Below are positions 1-5,169 of a stretch of 5,169 bases of DNA, piece by piece (positions within the stretch are counted from its first letter, which is position 1; every line of letters starts with the position of its first letter). The notes under the pieces were generated by a model. The model saw only the letters and a program-made list of their open reading frames with translations, was not told where the DNA came from and did no database searches. The DNA comes from Streptosporangiaceae bacterium (GTDB lineage: Bacteria > Actinomycetota > Actinomycetes > Streptosporangiales > Streptosporangiaceae), in assembly GCA_030042885.1 (NCBI GenBank), contig JASHYW010000610.1, positions 1-5,169 on the forward strand, written 5' to 3'. A program made the translations under genes and the position numbers.

Positions 1-1
1 C

Positions 2-481
2 GCCGCGATCACCGCGATCCTGGCGTTCTTCACCGGGTTCTTGATCAGCGACGGGTACGGCGCCTACCAGGACCTGCTGCCGCAGCTGGCCGGAGTGCAG
101 CAGTGCTGCCAGCACGTCATCCGCCGCGCCCGCGCGGTCACCAAGCTGGGCCCGGGCAGCCTGCGGTCCTGGGCCAGCGACGTCATCGACATCCTCCGCG
201 AGGCGCACCAGGCCGTCCAGGACGCCCGCGCCAGGGGCGACCCGGCACCGGACGCCGAGCTGCTGGCCAAGCTGCGCCAGCGCTACGACGAGGCCGTCGC
301 CTTCGGGATCACCCACAACCGGCACCGGGACTGGCACGACGGCAACCACCCCGGATACGCCCTCGGCTGCTGGCTGCGCGACTACAAGGAGCAGGTCTGG
401 CTATTCACTACGCAGGCCAGCGTCGAATGGACGAACGATCTGGCTTCATATTGCACCTCTTGTGGCGGCTGGGGAGTATGA
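2..481 (+). pseudogene. IS66-family transposase, C-terminal fragment, truncated at both ends
   Basis: The frame is already open at base 2, so the N-terminal half lies outside the window or is lost. The visible protein reads through ISDGYGAYQDLL, an LAGVQQCCQHVIRRARAV stretch and GITHNRHRDWHDGNHPGYAL, then LRDYKEQVWLFTT and VEWTN. I recognise this as the catalytic-core-to-C-terminus part of actinobacterial IS66-like transposases. The Asp at bases 50-52 (SDGYGAY) matches the second catalytic Asp of the DDE triad. In the family, VEWTN is followed by NxxER carrying the catalytic Glu. Here family-like sequence stops near base 440 and is replaced by an unrelated tail ending at the TGA at 479-481. 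The enzyme is therefore almost certainly dead. The TTG at 41 is not a real start. The tail overlaps, on the other strand, the last codons of the serine recombinase, so the break is the left junction of that unit. Family assignment is from recalled motifs. Confidence 0.85.
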
Positions 482-2650
482 GGGCTGGCTGGGCGTTCCG
501 GCGGCTGCCGGGCTGGTGGTTCCAGTGTTGCCGGGGGGTCTGACATTTTGCCTTGGTTTGCGGGGGCGCCCGGATTTGCGGTGGGGGTTACGGCGGCCTG
601 AGCGGTAGTCGTCGCCGAGGCGCTTGCGGGCGTTCTGGGTGTCGGTGCCGGACGGGCGGGCCTGGCCGGGGTGGTAGCGGAAGACGCCGCGGTCGTCGGC
701 TTGCTCGCCGGTGATCAGGCCGAGCCGGTGCCAGCGTTTGATGCTGCTGGGATGGGCGTCAAGGCCGGCGGCGATCTGGCTGAGGGTGAGCAGCCCGCGG
801 TCTTGCAGGCGCTGGTCGTGGCTGGGCATGTGGTGGCAGGCGGCCAGCTTGGCGACGCGGTCGCCGTCCCAGGGGTGTCCGTCGCTGCTGGTGTGGCCTG
901 CGGCGTTGAGCTCGCCGGCGATCTGGGCGTAGGTGTGGCTGCCGAGCAGCTGGCCGATCAGCCCAGTGATCTGGCTGGGGGTTTTCCGGCGCTGCCAGGC
1001 GGTCTGCGGGAGAGGCAGGCGGAGGACGTGGTGACGGCCGCCGGGGAAGCGGACGGCGGCAGTCATGGAGTCATCATTGCGGGTTAGCGTGACGTCGGTG
1101 ATCAGCAGGCGGATCAGTCGCTTGCGTTCGCGCACCGGGGTTGCTGGGTCGTTCCACAGGGCGGGCAGGTCGGTGGCGAGCGCGCGGATTTTGTCGCGCT
1201 GCTGCTGGCCGGGGCTGGTGGCGGCGGCGGTGGCCTTGCGGTAGTCCTCGCGGGCGGCGGCGAGGGCGCGCAGGGCGGTGTTCCAGTCGGCTTCCAGCGC
1301 GTCGGCGACGAGCCGGTTGGCGGCGTCGACGGCGAGGTAGCGGTGCCGGGCGGCATCGGCGGCCTGCTCGGCGCGCTGAACCTGGGCTTGGCGGAGCTGG
1401 TCGGCGCGTTCGGCCTGGGCGGCCAGCTCGTCGCTGACGGCGAGGGAGACCTCGATGGCCGCGGGGGTGAGGGCGGCGAGGATGAGGTCGCTGACGGCGG
1501 CGTCGATGATGTCCCCGGCCAGGTGCTGGCAGATCGGCCGGGCGGTGCGGATGCCGTCGTTCTGGCAGACGTAGCTGGGGATCTGGGTGCCGTGCCGGGT
1601 GTGGTAGCGGATGGTCATCCGCCGCCCGCACCGGCCGCAGACGACCAGGCCCTGCAGCAGGGCGGTGCCTTCGCGGGGCGGGCCGGCGGCGCGGTCGTCG
1701 CCGCGGGCGGCGGCGTTGGCGGCCAGGACGGCGAGGTTGGCCTCGTACTGGGCCCAGGTGAGGTACCCGGGGTGGTGGTCTTTGATCAGGACCGTCCACT
1801 CCTGGACGGGCCTGGCGGTGGTGTGGTGGTGTCCGTCCAGGCCGGTGGCGTGGGCCGCCCGCCCGTAGGCGTAGGCGCCGGCGTAGGCGGGGTTGTGCAG
1901 GATGGTGAGGACCCGGTCGTGGGTGAGCGGCTGGAAGAACAGCTCGCCGCGGCGGGGCCCGCGGTGGTGCCGGGCGGGGAAGGTCAGCTGCTGTTCGCGG
2001 AATGCCTTGACGACGCTGAACGCCGATCCGGTGGCGGTGAAGGTGCCGAACAGCAGCCGCACGGCGTCGCGCACGCCCGCGTCGGGGTCCAGCGTCACCT
2101 GGCCCTGGCGGTCGCGGACCAGGCCGACCGGGAGGGCGAGCGCGAGCTCGCCGCGGCGGGCCTTGGCCAGGATCCCGCCGCGCATCCTGGAGCGCAGGAA
2201 ATGGAGTTCGAATTCAGGGATCTGGCCTTTCATTCCCAGCAGGACGCGGTCGTTGAAGATGGCCGGGTCATACAGGCCGTCCTCGTCGCAGATGAGCGTG
2301 TCGGTGTGGGCGCAGATCTTGACGAGCTGCTGCCAGTCGGCGGAGTCGCGGGCCAGCCGGGAGCATTCCAGGCCGAGCACGATGCCGGCCCGGCCTAGGG
2401 AGACCTCGGCGACCAGCTGCTGGAACCCGGCCCGGTCGGCCGCCGAGGCGCCGGAGCGGCCCTGGTCGATGTCGATGACGTGGATCTTGTCCTCGGGCCA
2501 GCCGAGCGCAACCGCGCGGCCTTTCAGGTCGTATTGCCGCCCGGTCGACTCGGTGTTGTTGATGACCTGGTAGAGGGTGGACTGGCGAATGTAGAGATAG
2601 GCGTCGCGGCGCAGCCGCGCGGGAGTCACCTTGGTGGCGTCGTCGCTCAT
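446..2650 (-). CDS. Large serine recombinase, zinc-ribbon type, 734 aa
   Basis: A site-specific DNA recombinase that would cut both duplexes through a 5'-phosphoserine link and rejoin them after rotation. Residues 16-24 (DAYLYIRQS) hold the catalytic Ser24. IDIDQGRSGASAADRAGF at 59-76 and SRLARD at 97-102 are the other resolvase active-site blocks. The long E-helix spans about 133-160, and the recombinase domain about 165-330. A zinc ribbon uses Cys338, Cys341, Cys362 and Cys374. An Ala-rich helical region (about 395-490), likely coiled coil, follows. Residues 620-661 form a MerR/excisionase-like helix-turn-helix, and a Pro/Ser/Arg-rich tail ends the protein. All key residues are present, so it looks intact. 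The ATG at 2650 is chosen because an AGGAAGG lies 7 bases upstream and family similarity begins soon after; the frame itself stays open much further upstream. It is the last gene of the unit, 37 bases after the small ORF. Confidence 0.95.
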   Translation of the reverse strand: MSDDATKVTPARLRRDAYLYIRQSTLYQVINNTESTGRQYDLKGRAVALGWPEDKIHVIDIDQGRSGASAADRAGFQQLVAEVSLGRAGIVLGLECSRLARDSADWQQLVKICAHTDTLICDEDGLYDPAIFNDRVLLGMKGQIPEFELHFLRSRMRGGILAKARRGELALALPVGLVRDRQGQVTLDPDAGVRDAVRLLFGTFTATGSAFSVVKAFREQQLTFPARHHRGPRRGELFFQPLTHDRVLTILHNPAYAGAYAYGRAAHATGLDGHHHTTARPVQEWTVLIKDHHPGYLTWAQYEANLAVLAANAAARGDDRAAGPPREGTALLQGLVVCGRCGRRMTIRYHTRHGTQIPSYVCQNDGIRTARPICQHLAGDIIDAAVSDLILAALTPAAIEVSLAVSDELAAQAERADQLRQAQVQRAEQAADAARHRYLAVDAANRLVADALEADWNTALRALAAAREDYRKATAAATSPGQQQRDKIRALATDLPALWNDPATPVRERKRLIRLLITDVTLTRNDDSMTAAVRFPGGRHHVLRLPLPQTAWQRRKTPSQITGLIGQLLGSHTYAQIAGELNAAGHTSSDGHPWDGDRVAKLAACHHMPSHDQRLQDRGLLTLSQIAAGLDAHPSSIKRWHRLGLITGEQADDRGVFRYHPGQARPSGTDTQNARKRLGDDYRSGRRNPHRKSGRPRKPRQNVRPPGNTGTTSPAAAGTPSQPSYSPAATRGAI

Positions 2651-2657
2651 GGTCGGG

Positions 2658-2664
2658 CCTTCCT
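2658..2664 (-). promoter_or_regulatory. Ribosome binding site of the recombinase
   Basis: AGGAAGG on the minus strand, 7 bases before the ATG at 2650. It decides the start among several in-frame ATGs (2650, 2698, 2776). The ATG at 2698 has no Shine-Dalgarno. The ATG at 2776 follows GGAGGTG with only 2 bases of spacing and would add an Arg-rich leader that overlaps the preceding gene. Confidence 0.7.
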
Positions 2665-2687
2665 GCCGGGGGGCGGGCGAGTGGCTG

Positions 2688-2927
2688 TCAGCGGGCATGG
2701 TGGAGCGCCATCTGCGCGAGCACCGCGACGATCTCCGCGGTGAGCGGCAGCGACGTGCAGGCCGGCGGGCGGGCATCACCTCCGTTCGTGCTGGTACCGG
2801 GCAGGACAGGGTCGGGGGCGGACAGGGACGGGCCGGCCTGCGGCATCGCTGCTTCCTGGAGGTCGCCGGGCCAGGGGCCGGCGGGCTCCTGGGCCAGCCA
2901 GGACGCCATTCCCCGGGCGGCCAGCAC
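2688..2927 (-). CDS. Small uncharacterised protein between the HTH gene and the recombinase; start uncertain
   Basis: I do not recognise a named domain. The GTG at 2927 is the only canonical start in this frame, giving 79 residues. It probably does not mark the true N-terminus. The same frame reads upstream without a stop to the end of the HTH gene (about 3059) and looks coding from about 2990, where it encodes RYEALRAIALAGAGGGWRYQ with GC-ending codons. The protein would then be a helical Ala/Leu-rich N-terminal part (YEALRAIAL... VLAARGMASWLAQ), a Pro/Gly-rich linker and a short C-terminal helix (LTAEIVAVLAQMAL). No ATG, GTG or TTG exists upstream, so translation may start at CTG (3026 or 2981), or the original start was lost. 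It ends 37 bases before the recombinase. As I recall, similar recombinase loci carry a small Leu/Ala-rich protein in this position, so an accessory role is inferred. No membrane segment is evident. Confidence 0.6.
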   Translation of the reverse strand: MLAARGMASWLAQEPAGPWPGDLQEAAMPQAGPSLSAPDPVLPGTSTNGGDARPPACTSLPLTAEIVAVLAQMALHHAR

Positions 2928-3057
2928 GGGCAGCTGGTACCGCCAGCCGCCGCCGGCGCCGGCCAGCGCGATCGCGCGCAGGGCCTCATAGCGTCTGGCC
3001 GCCGGATCTGCGCCTGGCCAGGACAGCGGTCCCGGCTGGTCCGCCGCGCTGCCGCTG

Positions 3058-3564
3058 TCAGCCGTGCTGGCCGCTTTTGGGCGCCGCCGGCCCGGCGGTC
3101 CCGGCCCCGCGGTCGGCGGACCGCCGTTCCAGCGCCCGGCGCACCGAGCGGGGATGCACCTGGATGCCGAACCGCTGCGCGGCCTGCGCGGCCAGCTCGC
3201 CGGAGCTCAGCCGGGGATCTTGCTCCAGCAGGGCCTGCAGATGGTCCAGCACCGGCCCGGTCAGCTTGTGCCCGCCCTTGGGCCCGGGCTTGGCCGGGAT
3301 CAGCGCGGCCAGCCCGCCGGCCGCCAGCGCCGCCCGGGCGTTGTAGACGCTCTGGCGCGCGAACCCGAACGCGCTGGCCGCCGCGGACACCGGCACGCCG
3401 TCCACCTCGACCTGCCGCACCATCTCGTACTTCACCTGCAGCAGGTCGGCGGAATCGAAGAACCCGCCGGCCGTGAACGCCGGATCGGTCACCTTCTGCG
3501 GATCGCTGTTCAGCGTCCGCGACGCCGCCAGCGCGGCGTCCTTGCCGTCGTCCCGCCTGGCCAT
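3058..3564 (-). CDS. Helix-turn-helix protein, transposase-HTH type, 168 aa
   Basis: A DNA-binding protein with two helix-turn-helix parts, resembling the N-terminal DNA-binding half of IS630/helix-turn-helix transposases but with no catalytic domain. Residues 41-56 (LLQVKYEMVRQVEVDG) lead into the first HTH at about 57-88 (VSAAASAFGFARQSVYNARAAL, then GGLAALIP). A basic hinge KPGPKGGHKL follows at 92-101. The second, winged-type HTH lies at about 119-147 (LSSGELAAQAAQRFGI, then VHPRSVRRALERR). The C-terminus is a short disordered Gly/Ala tail. The start at 3564 is supported by a GGAGG four bases upstream, and the stop is the TGA at 3060-3058. Proteins of this form are commonly found next to large serine recombinases, as I recall, and may act as repressors or as factors that recognise the element ends. 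Which of these applies here cannot be read from sequence. A palindrome sits just upstream and could be its operator. Confidence 0.87.
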   Translation of the reverse strand: MARRDDGKDAALAASRTLNSDPQKVTDPAFTAGGFFDSADLLQVKYEMVRQVEVDGVPVSAAASAFGFARQSVYNARAALAAGGLAALIPAKPGPKGGHKLTGPVLDHLQALLEQDPRLSSGELAAQAAQRFGIQVHPRSVRRALERRSADRGAGTAGPAAPKSGQHG

Positions 3565-3568
3565 GCCG

Positions 3569-3573
3569 CCTCC
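3569..3573 (-). promoter_or_regulatory. Ribosome binding site of the HTH gene
   Basis: A perfect GGAGG on the minus strand lies 4 bases before the ATG at 3564. It supports that ATG and suggests independent initiation rather than read-through from the gene upstream. Confidence 0.7.
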
Positions 3574-3591
3574 CGCAGCCGGATCTTGTCC

Positions 3592-3603
3592 ATGTAATTA
3601 CAT
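3592..3603. promoter_or_regulatory. 12-bp perfect palindrome, candidate operator
   Basis: ATGTAATTACAT reads identically on both strands. It is the most AT-rich stretch in the window and lies 27 bases upstream of the HTH start codon. A dimeric HTH regulator could bind here, possibly the HTH protein itself, over a promoter whose -10-like TGTAAT falls in the same bases. Binding and promoter function are inference. Confidence 0.4.
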
Positions 3604-3738
3604 CATGCACATCCGGCAGGCGGAACAGAATCCAGTGGAACGAAGCCAGAATTCCCAGCAGAATCGCGTCAGCCAGCCAGAGAAGGCCGTAGATCTGCCG
3701 GGCGGCCAGCCGCCAGACGGACGTAATCCGCTGGGCAA

Positions 3739-4005
3739 TCATGACGTAATCCCGTGGACAGCCTCCCGGCACGCGCTGACCAGCTCAGCCAGCTCGGCCA
3801 GGTCCCCGGCGCGAAATGCCGCCCGGCCCGCCGCGACCACCACGAACGGATCGGGCGCCACCAGATCGGTCCACGCCGCCGGCACGCTCACCAGCTCCCC
3901 GGCGGAATCAAGGAAATAGACCAGATCCGACTGCCACGTCTGCAGCCGCTTGACGAATTCAAACGACTGCCCGGACAACGGATGGAACCGGTGCGTCACC
4001 CGCAC
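3739..4005 (-). CDS. DUF5372-like small protein, 88 aa
   Basis: A small protein of unknown biochemical role that I recognise by pattern as DUF5372-like. Its marks are VTHRFHPLSGQSFEF at residues 3-17, the aromatic strand DLVYFLDSAGEL at 27-38, SVPAAWTDL at 40-48, DPFVVVAAGRAAFR at 52-65, and a closing helix DLAELAELV at 68-76. The pattern suggests a compact beta-rich fold followed by a helix; there is no signal peptide, membrane segment or obvious catalytic motif. Family members are, as I recall, mostly about this length and occur beside HTH and large serine recombinase genes, so this one is probably the first gene of the recombinase unit. The start is uncertain: GTG at 4005 or GTG at 3999, neither with a good Shine-Dalgarno. 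The TGA at 3741-3739 overlaps a following ATG. It is divergent from the IS110 gene with 32 bases between start codons, so its promoter must lie inside IS110 DNA unless it is read from outside. Confidence 0.82.
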   Translation of the reverse strand: MRVTHRFHPLSGQSFEFVKRLQTWQSDLVYFLDSAGELVSVPAAWTDLVAPDPFVVVAAGRAAFRAGDLAELAELVSACREAVHGITS

Positions 4006-4037
4006 CCGGCCCGCTGGCGCCTGATCACCCGGACCAC
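4006..4037. other. Right junction between recombinase cassette and IS110 element
   Basis: Only 32 bases separate the divergent GTG starts at 4005 and 4038. Three 6-bp palindromes cluster here and just beyond: TGATCA at 4022-4027, CACGTG at 4035-4040 and GTCGAC at 4043-4048. This is too short for two promoters plus an insertion-sequence end, so it is the likely right boundary of the cassette. The exact crossover is not visible without an empty site for comparison. Confidence 0.45.
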
Positions 4038-5169
4038 GTGCAGTCGACGGTCCGCTTGAAAGTGCTGTACGAGCGCGTCGCGGGGATCGACGTGCACAAG
4101 GAGATGATCAAGGTCGCGATCCGGTCCCCGGGTGATAAGCCGTGGACCCGCAAGACCGAGGTCTTGGAGTTCCGGACGTTTTACGGGGTGCTCCAGGAGA
4201 CGGCCCGCGAGCTGCGTAAGCGGGGCGTGACGCACGTGGTGATGGAGGCCAGCGGGGTCTACACCGAGCCGGTGTATTACGCCTTGTGCGAGCAGGACTT
4301 CACCGAGGTCGCGGTGATCAACCCGGCGCACGCCAAGGCGCTGCGCGGCCACAAGACCGACGCCAGGGACTGCGCGCGGCTCGCGGAATTGTTCGAGTGC
4401 GGGCTGCTGCACGGCTCCTACATCCCGGCGCCGGAGCTGAAGGAGGTGCGGGACCTGACCCGGTACAGGATGAAAACGGTCCAGGCCCGCACCTCGGAGA
4501 TCCAGCGGCTGGGCAAGGCGCTGGAATCGGCCGGCATCAAGCTCGGCTCGGTGGCCAGCAGCATAACCGGCACGGCGTCCACCGCGATGATCCAGGCGCT
4601 GATCGACGGGGAACGCCGCGGCGCCGTGCTGGCGGACCTGGCGATCGGCCGGATGCGCACCGCGGGGAAGCTGGCCGACCTGTCGATGGCGCTGACCGGC
4701 CGGTTCACCGAGCACCACGCGCTGCTGTGCCGCCTGCACCAGGACCGCATCGCCGGCTTTGACGCCGCGGTCGCCGGGCTGGATGAGCGGATCGCGGGCA
4801 AGGTGACACGCTGGCAGCGCGCGGCCCGCCTGCTCACGTCCGTCCCCGGCTTCGGCGACGTGGTGGCGCAGGCCTGGCTGGGCGAGATCGGCCCGGCCCC
4901 GCACCGGCACTTCGCCACCAGCGAGAAGCTGGCCTGCTGGGTCACGCTGTGCCCGGGAAACAACATCAGCGCCCGCAAGCGCAAGCACGGCCGGACCGGG
5001 GACGCCGGGACCCACATCAAGCCGATGCTGGTGCAGGCCGCCTGGGCCGCGATCCGGGTGCGCGGGCGACTGCAGGCCCGGTACAACCGGCCGGTGCGCC
5101 GGTTCGGCGGCGAGAAGAACCCCGGCGCGAAGAAGAAGGCCATCACCGCGATCGCGCACACCCTGCTCA
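4038..5169 (+). CDS. IS110-family DEDD transposase, 3' end beyond the window
   Basis: A transposase/recombinase with a RuvC-like DEDD domain and a C-terminal Tnp domain. Counting from the GTG at 4038, the acidic tetrad is Asp18 (AGIDVHK), Glu70 (VVMEASGVY), Asp108 and Asp111 (KTDARD). A helical linker covers about 130-270. The C-terminal domain starts near LLTSVPGFGDVVAQAWLGEI and has CPGNNISARKRKHGR with Ser311, the likely catalytic serine of the Tnp domain. 377 codons are visible with no stop or frameshift, so the gene is nearly complete for a family of about 320-450 residues; only a short tail is missing. The GTG start has just a weak GGA before it, and the frame is open further upstream, so the native N-terminus may have been removed by the neighbouring insertion. 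In this family a noncoding end next to the gene encodes the bridge RNA; no such spacer exists on this side. Confidence 0.94.
   Translation, partial: MQSTVRLKVLYERVAGIDVHKEMIKVAIRSPGDKPWTRKTEVLEFRTFYGVLQETARELRKRGVTHVVMEASGVYTEPVYYALCEQDFTEVAVINPAHAKALRGHKTDARDCARLAELFECGLLHGSYIPAPELKEVRDLTRYRMKTVQARTSEIQRLGKALESAGIKLGSVASSITGTASTAMIQALIDGERRGAVLADLAIGRMRTAGKLADLSMALTGRFTEHHALLCRLHQDRIAGFDAAVAGLDERIAGKVTRWQRAARLLTSVPGFGDVVAQAWLGEIGPAPHRHFATSEKLACWVTLCPGNNISARKRKHGRTGDAGTHIKPMLVQAAWAAIRVRGRLQARYNRPVRRFGGEKNPGAKKKAITAIAHTLL

Larger units (their letters stand above)
3565..3738 (-). other. AT-richer gap between DUF5372 and HTH genes, with a possible membrane-peptide reading frame
   Basis: This 174-base gap is visibly less GC-rich than its surroundings and separates two otherwise tightly packed genes. 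A frame opens at the ATG at 3742, overlapping the DUF5372 TGA as ATGA, the usual sign of translational coupling. Its first 45 or so residues are MIAQRITSVWRLAARQ followed by a hydrophobic run, IYGLLWLADAILLGILASF, long enough for one membrane helix with basic residues before it. Against a real gene: the frame has no stop here. It continues through the HTH gene as Arg/Gly/Ala-rich filler and joins the recombinase frame. I therefore treat the gap mainly as a regulatory region. A short gene with a lost stop remains possible. Confidence 0.35.
446..4005 (-). mobile_element. Putative serine-recombinase mobile cassette (DUF5372 - HTH - small ORF - recombinase)
   Basis: Four genes lie on one strand with short gaps, ending in a large serine recombinase. 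They are flanked on one side by a broken IS66-like transposase and on the other by an IS110 transposase with no upstream spacer. The recombinase stop codon falls within bases of the IS66 break, and the DUF5372 start lies 32 bases from the IS110 start, so the genes fill the unit end to end. I see no terminal inverted repeats or long target duplication, which fits serine recombinase elements: they exchange strands at a 2-bp core. Exact ends are unproven; the left end is probably 438-448 and the right end 4006-4037. It could instead be an integrated remnant that can no longer move. Confidence 0.55.

Noticed and set aside
400..480. Rho-independent terminator between the convergent IS66 fragment and recombinase gene
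   Set aside because: No GC hairpin followed by a T run on either strand; the genes overlap.
1074..1799. Minus-strand open frame of 241 codons overlapping the recombinase
   Set aside because: Arg/Pro/His low-complexity translation in an offset frame of the recombinase gene.
1343..2398. Plus-strand open frame of 351 codons opposite the recombinase
   Set aside because: Gly/Val/Ala/Asp-rich translation with no domain; it is the antisense shadow of a clearly recognisable serine recombinase.
2631..3476. Plus-strand open frame of 281 codons across the small ORF and HTH gene
   Set aside because: Arg/Ala/Pro-rich shadow; the opposite strand encodes proteins with recognisable HTH motifs and ribosome binding sites.
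3064..3597. Plus-strand open frame of 177 codons opposite the HTH gene
   Set aside because: No motif; composition is that of an antisense frame in GC-rich DNA.
446..4037. Terminal inverted repeats or a CRISPR array
   Set aside because: Comparing the two edges by eye shows no matching inverted sequence, and there are no regularly spaced repeats anywhere in the window.
4286..4762. Plus-strand open frame of 158 codons inside IS110
   Set aside because: Wrong frame of the transposase; Arg/Gly/Asp-rich filler without motifs.
3996..5159. Minus-strand open frame of 387 codons opposite IS110
   Set aside because: The plus strand holds the full DEDD tetrad and C-terminal motifs of an IS110 transposase; the minus translation is a shadow.

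Overview
The window is very GC-rich DNA with GC-ending codons, GTG starts and long chance open frames on both strands. Together with the transposase types present, this suggests an actinomycete (Streptomyces, Frankia or Streptosporangiales type). The genus cannot be fixed from the sequence. Nothing here looks like housekeeping DNA. The whole window is mobile-element DNA: three units abutting or overlapping, with almost no spacer.

Left (1-~445, + strand): the C-terminal half of an IS66-like transposase, entering from the left edge. It is cut off just before the place where the family's last catalytic Glu should lie. Centre (446-4005, all on the - strand): a compact cassette read right to left. 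Its genes are a DUF5372-type protein (4005-3739), a two-part helix-turn-helix protein (3564-3058), a small uncharacterised protein (start uncertain, ending at 2688) and a 734-residue large serine recombinase (2650-446). The recombinase has the catalytic Ser, the recombinase domain, a four-Cys zinc ribbon and a C-terminal MerR/excisionase-like helix-turn-helix. Right (4038-5169, + strand): an IS110-family DEDD transposase running off the right edge, divergent from the cassette with only 32 bases between the two start codons.

My reading is that the centre is a serine-recombinase-based mobile unit. The recombinase would cut and rejoin DNA, and the small HTH and DUF5372 proteins would be accessory or regulatory factors. 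The left end coincides with the recombinase stop codon inside the IS66 gene; the right end lies in the 32 bases next to the IS110 start. The unit has no obvious terminal inverted repeats, as expected for serine recombinase elements. A 12-bp perfect palindrome in a locally AT-richer 174-base gap, 27 bases upstream of the HTH gene, is the best candidate operator. The gene order is recalled from similar recombinase loci in rhizobia and actinomycetes; the biochemistry of the accessory genes is, as far as I know, undescribed.
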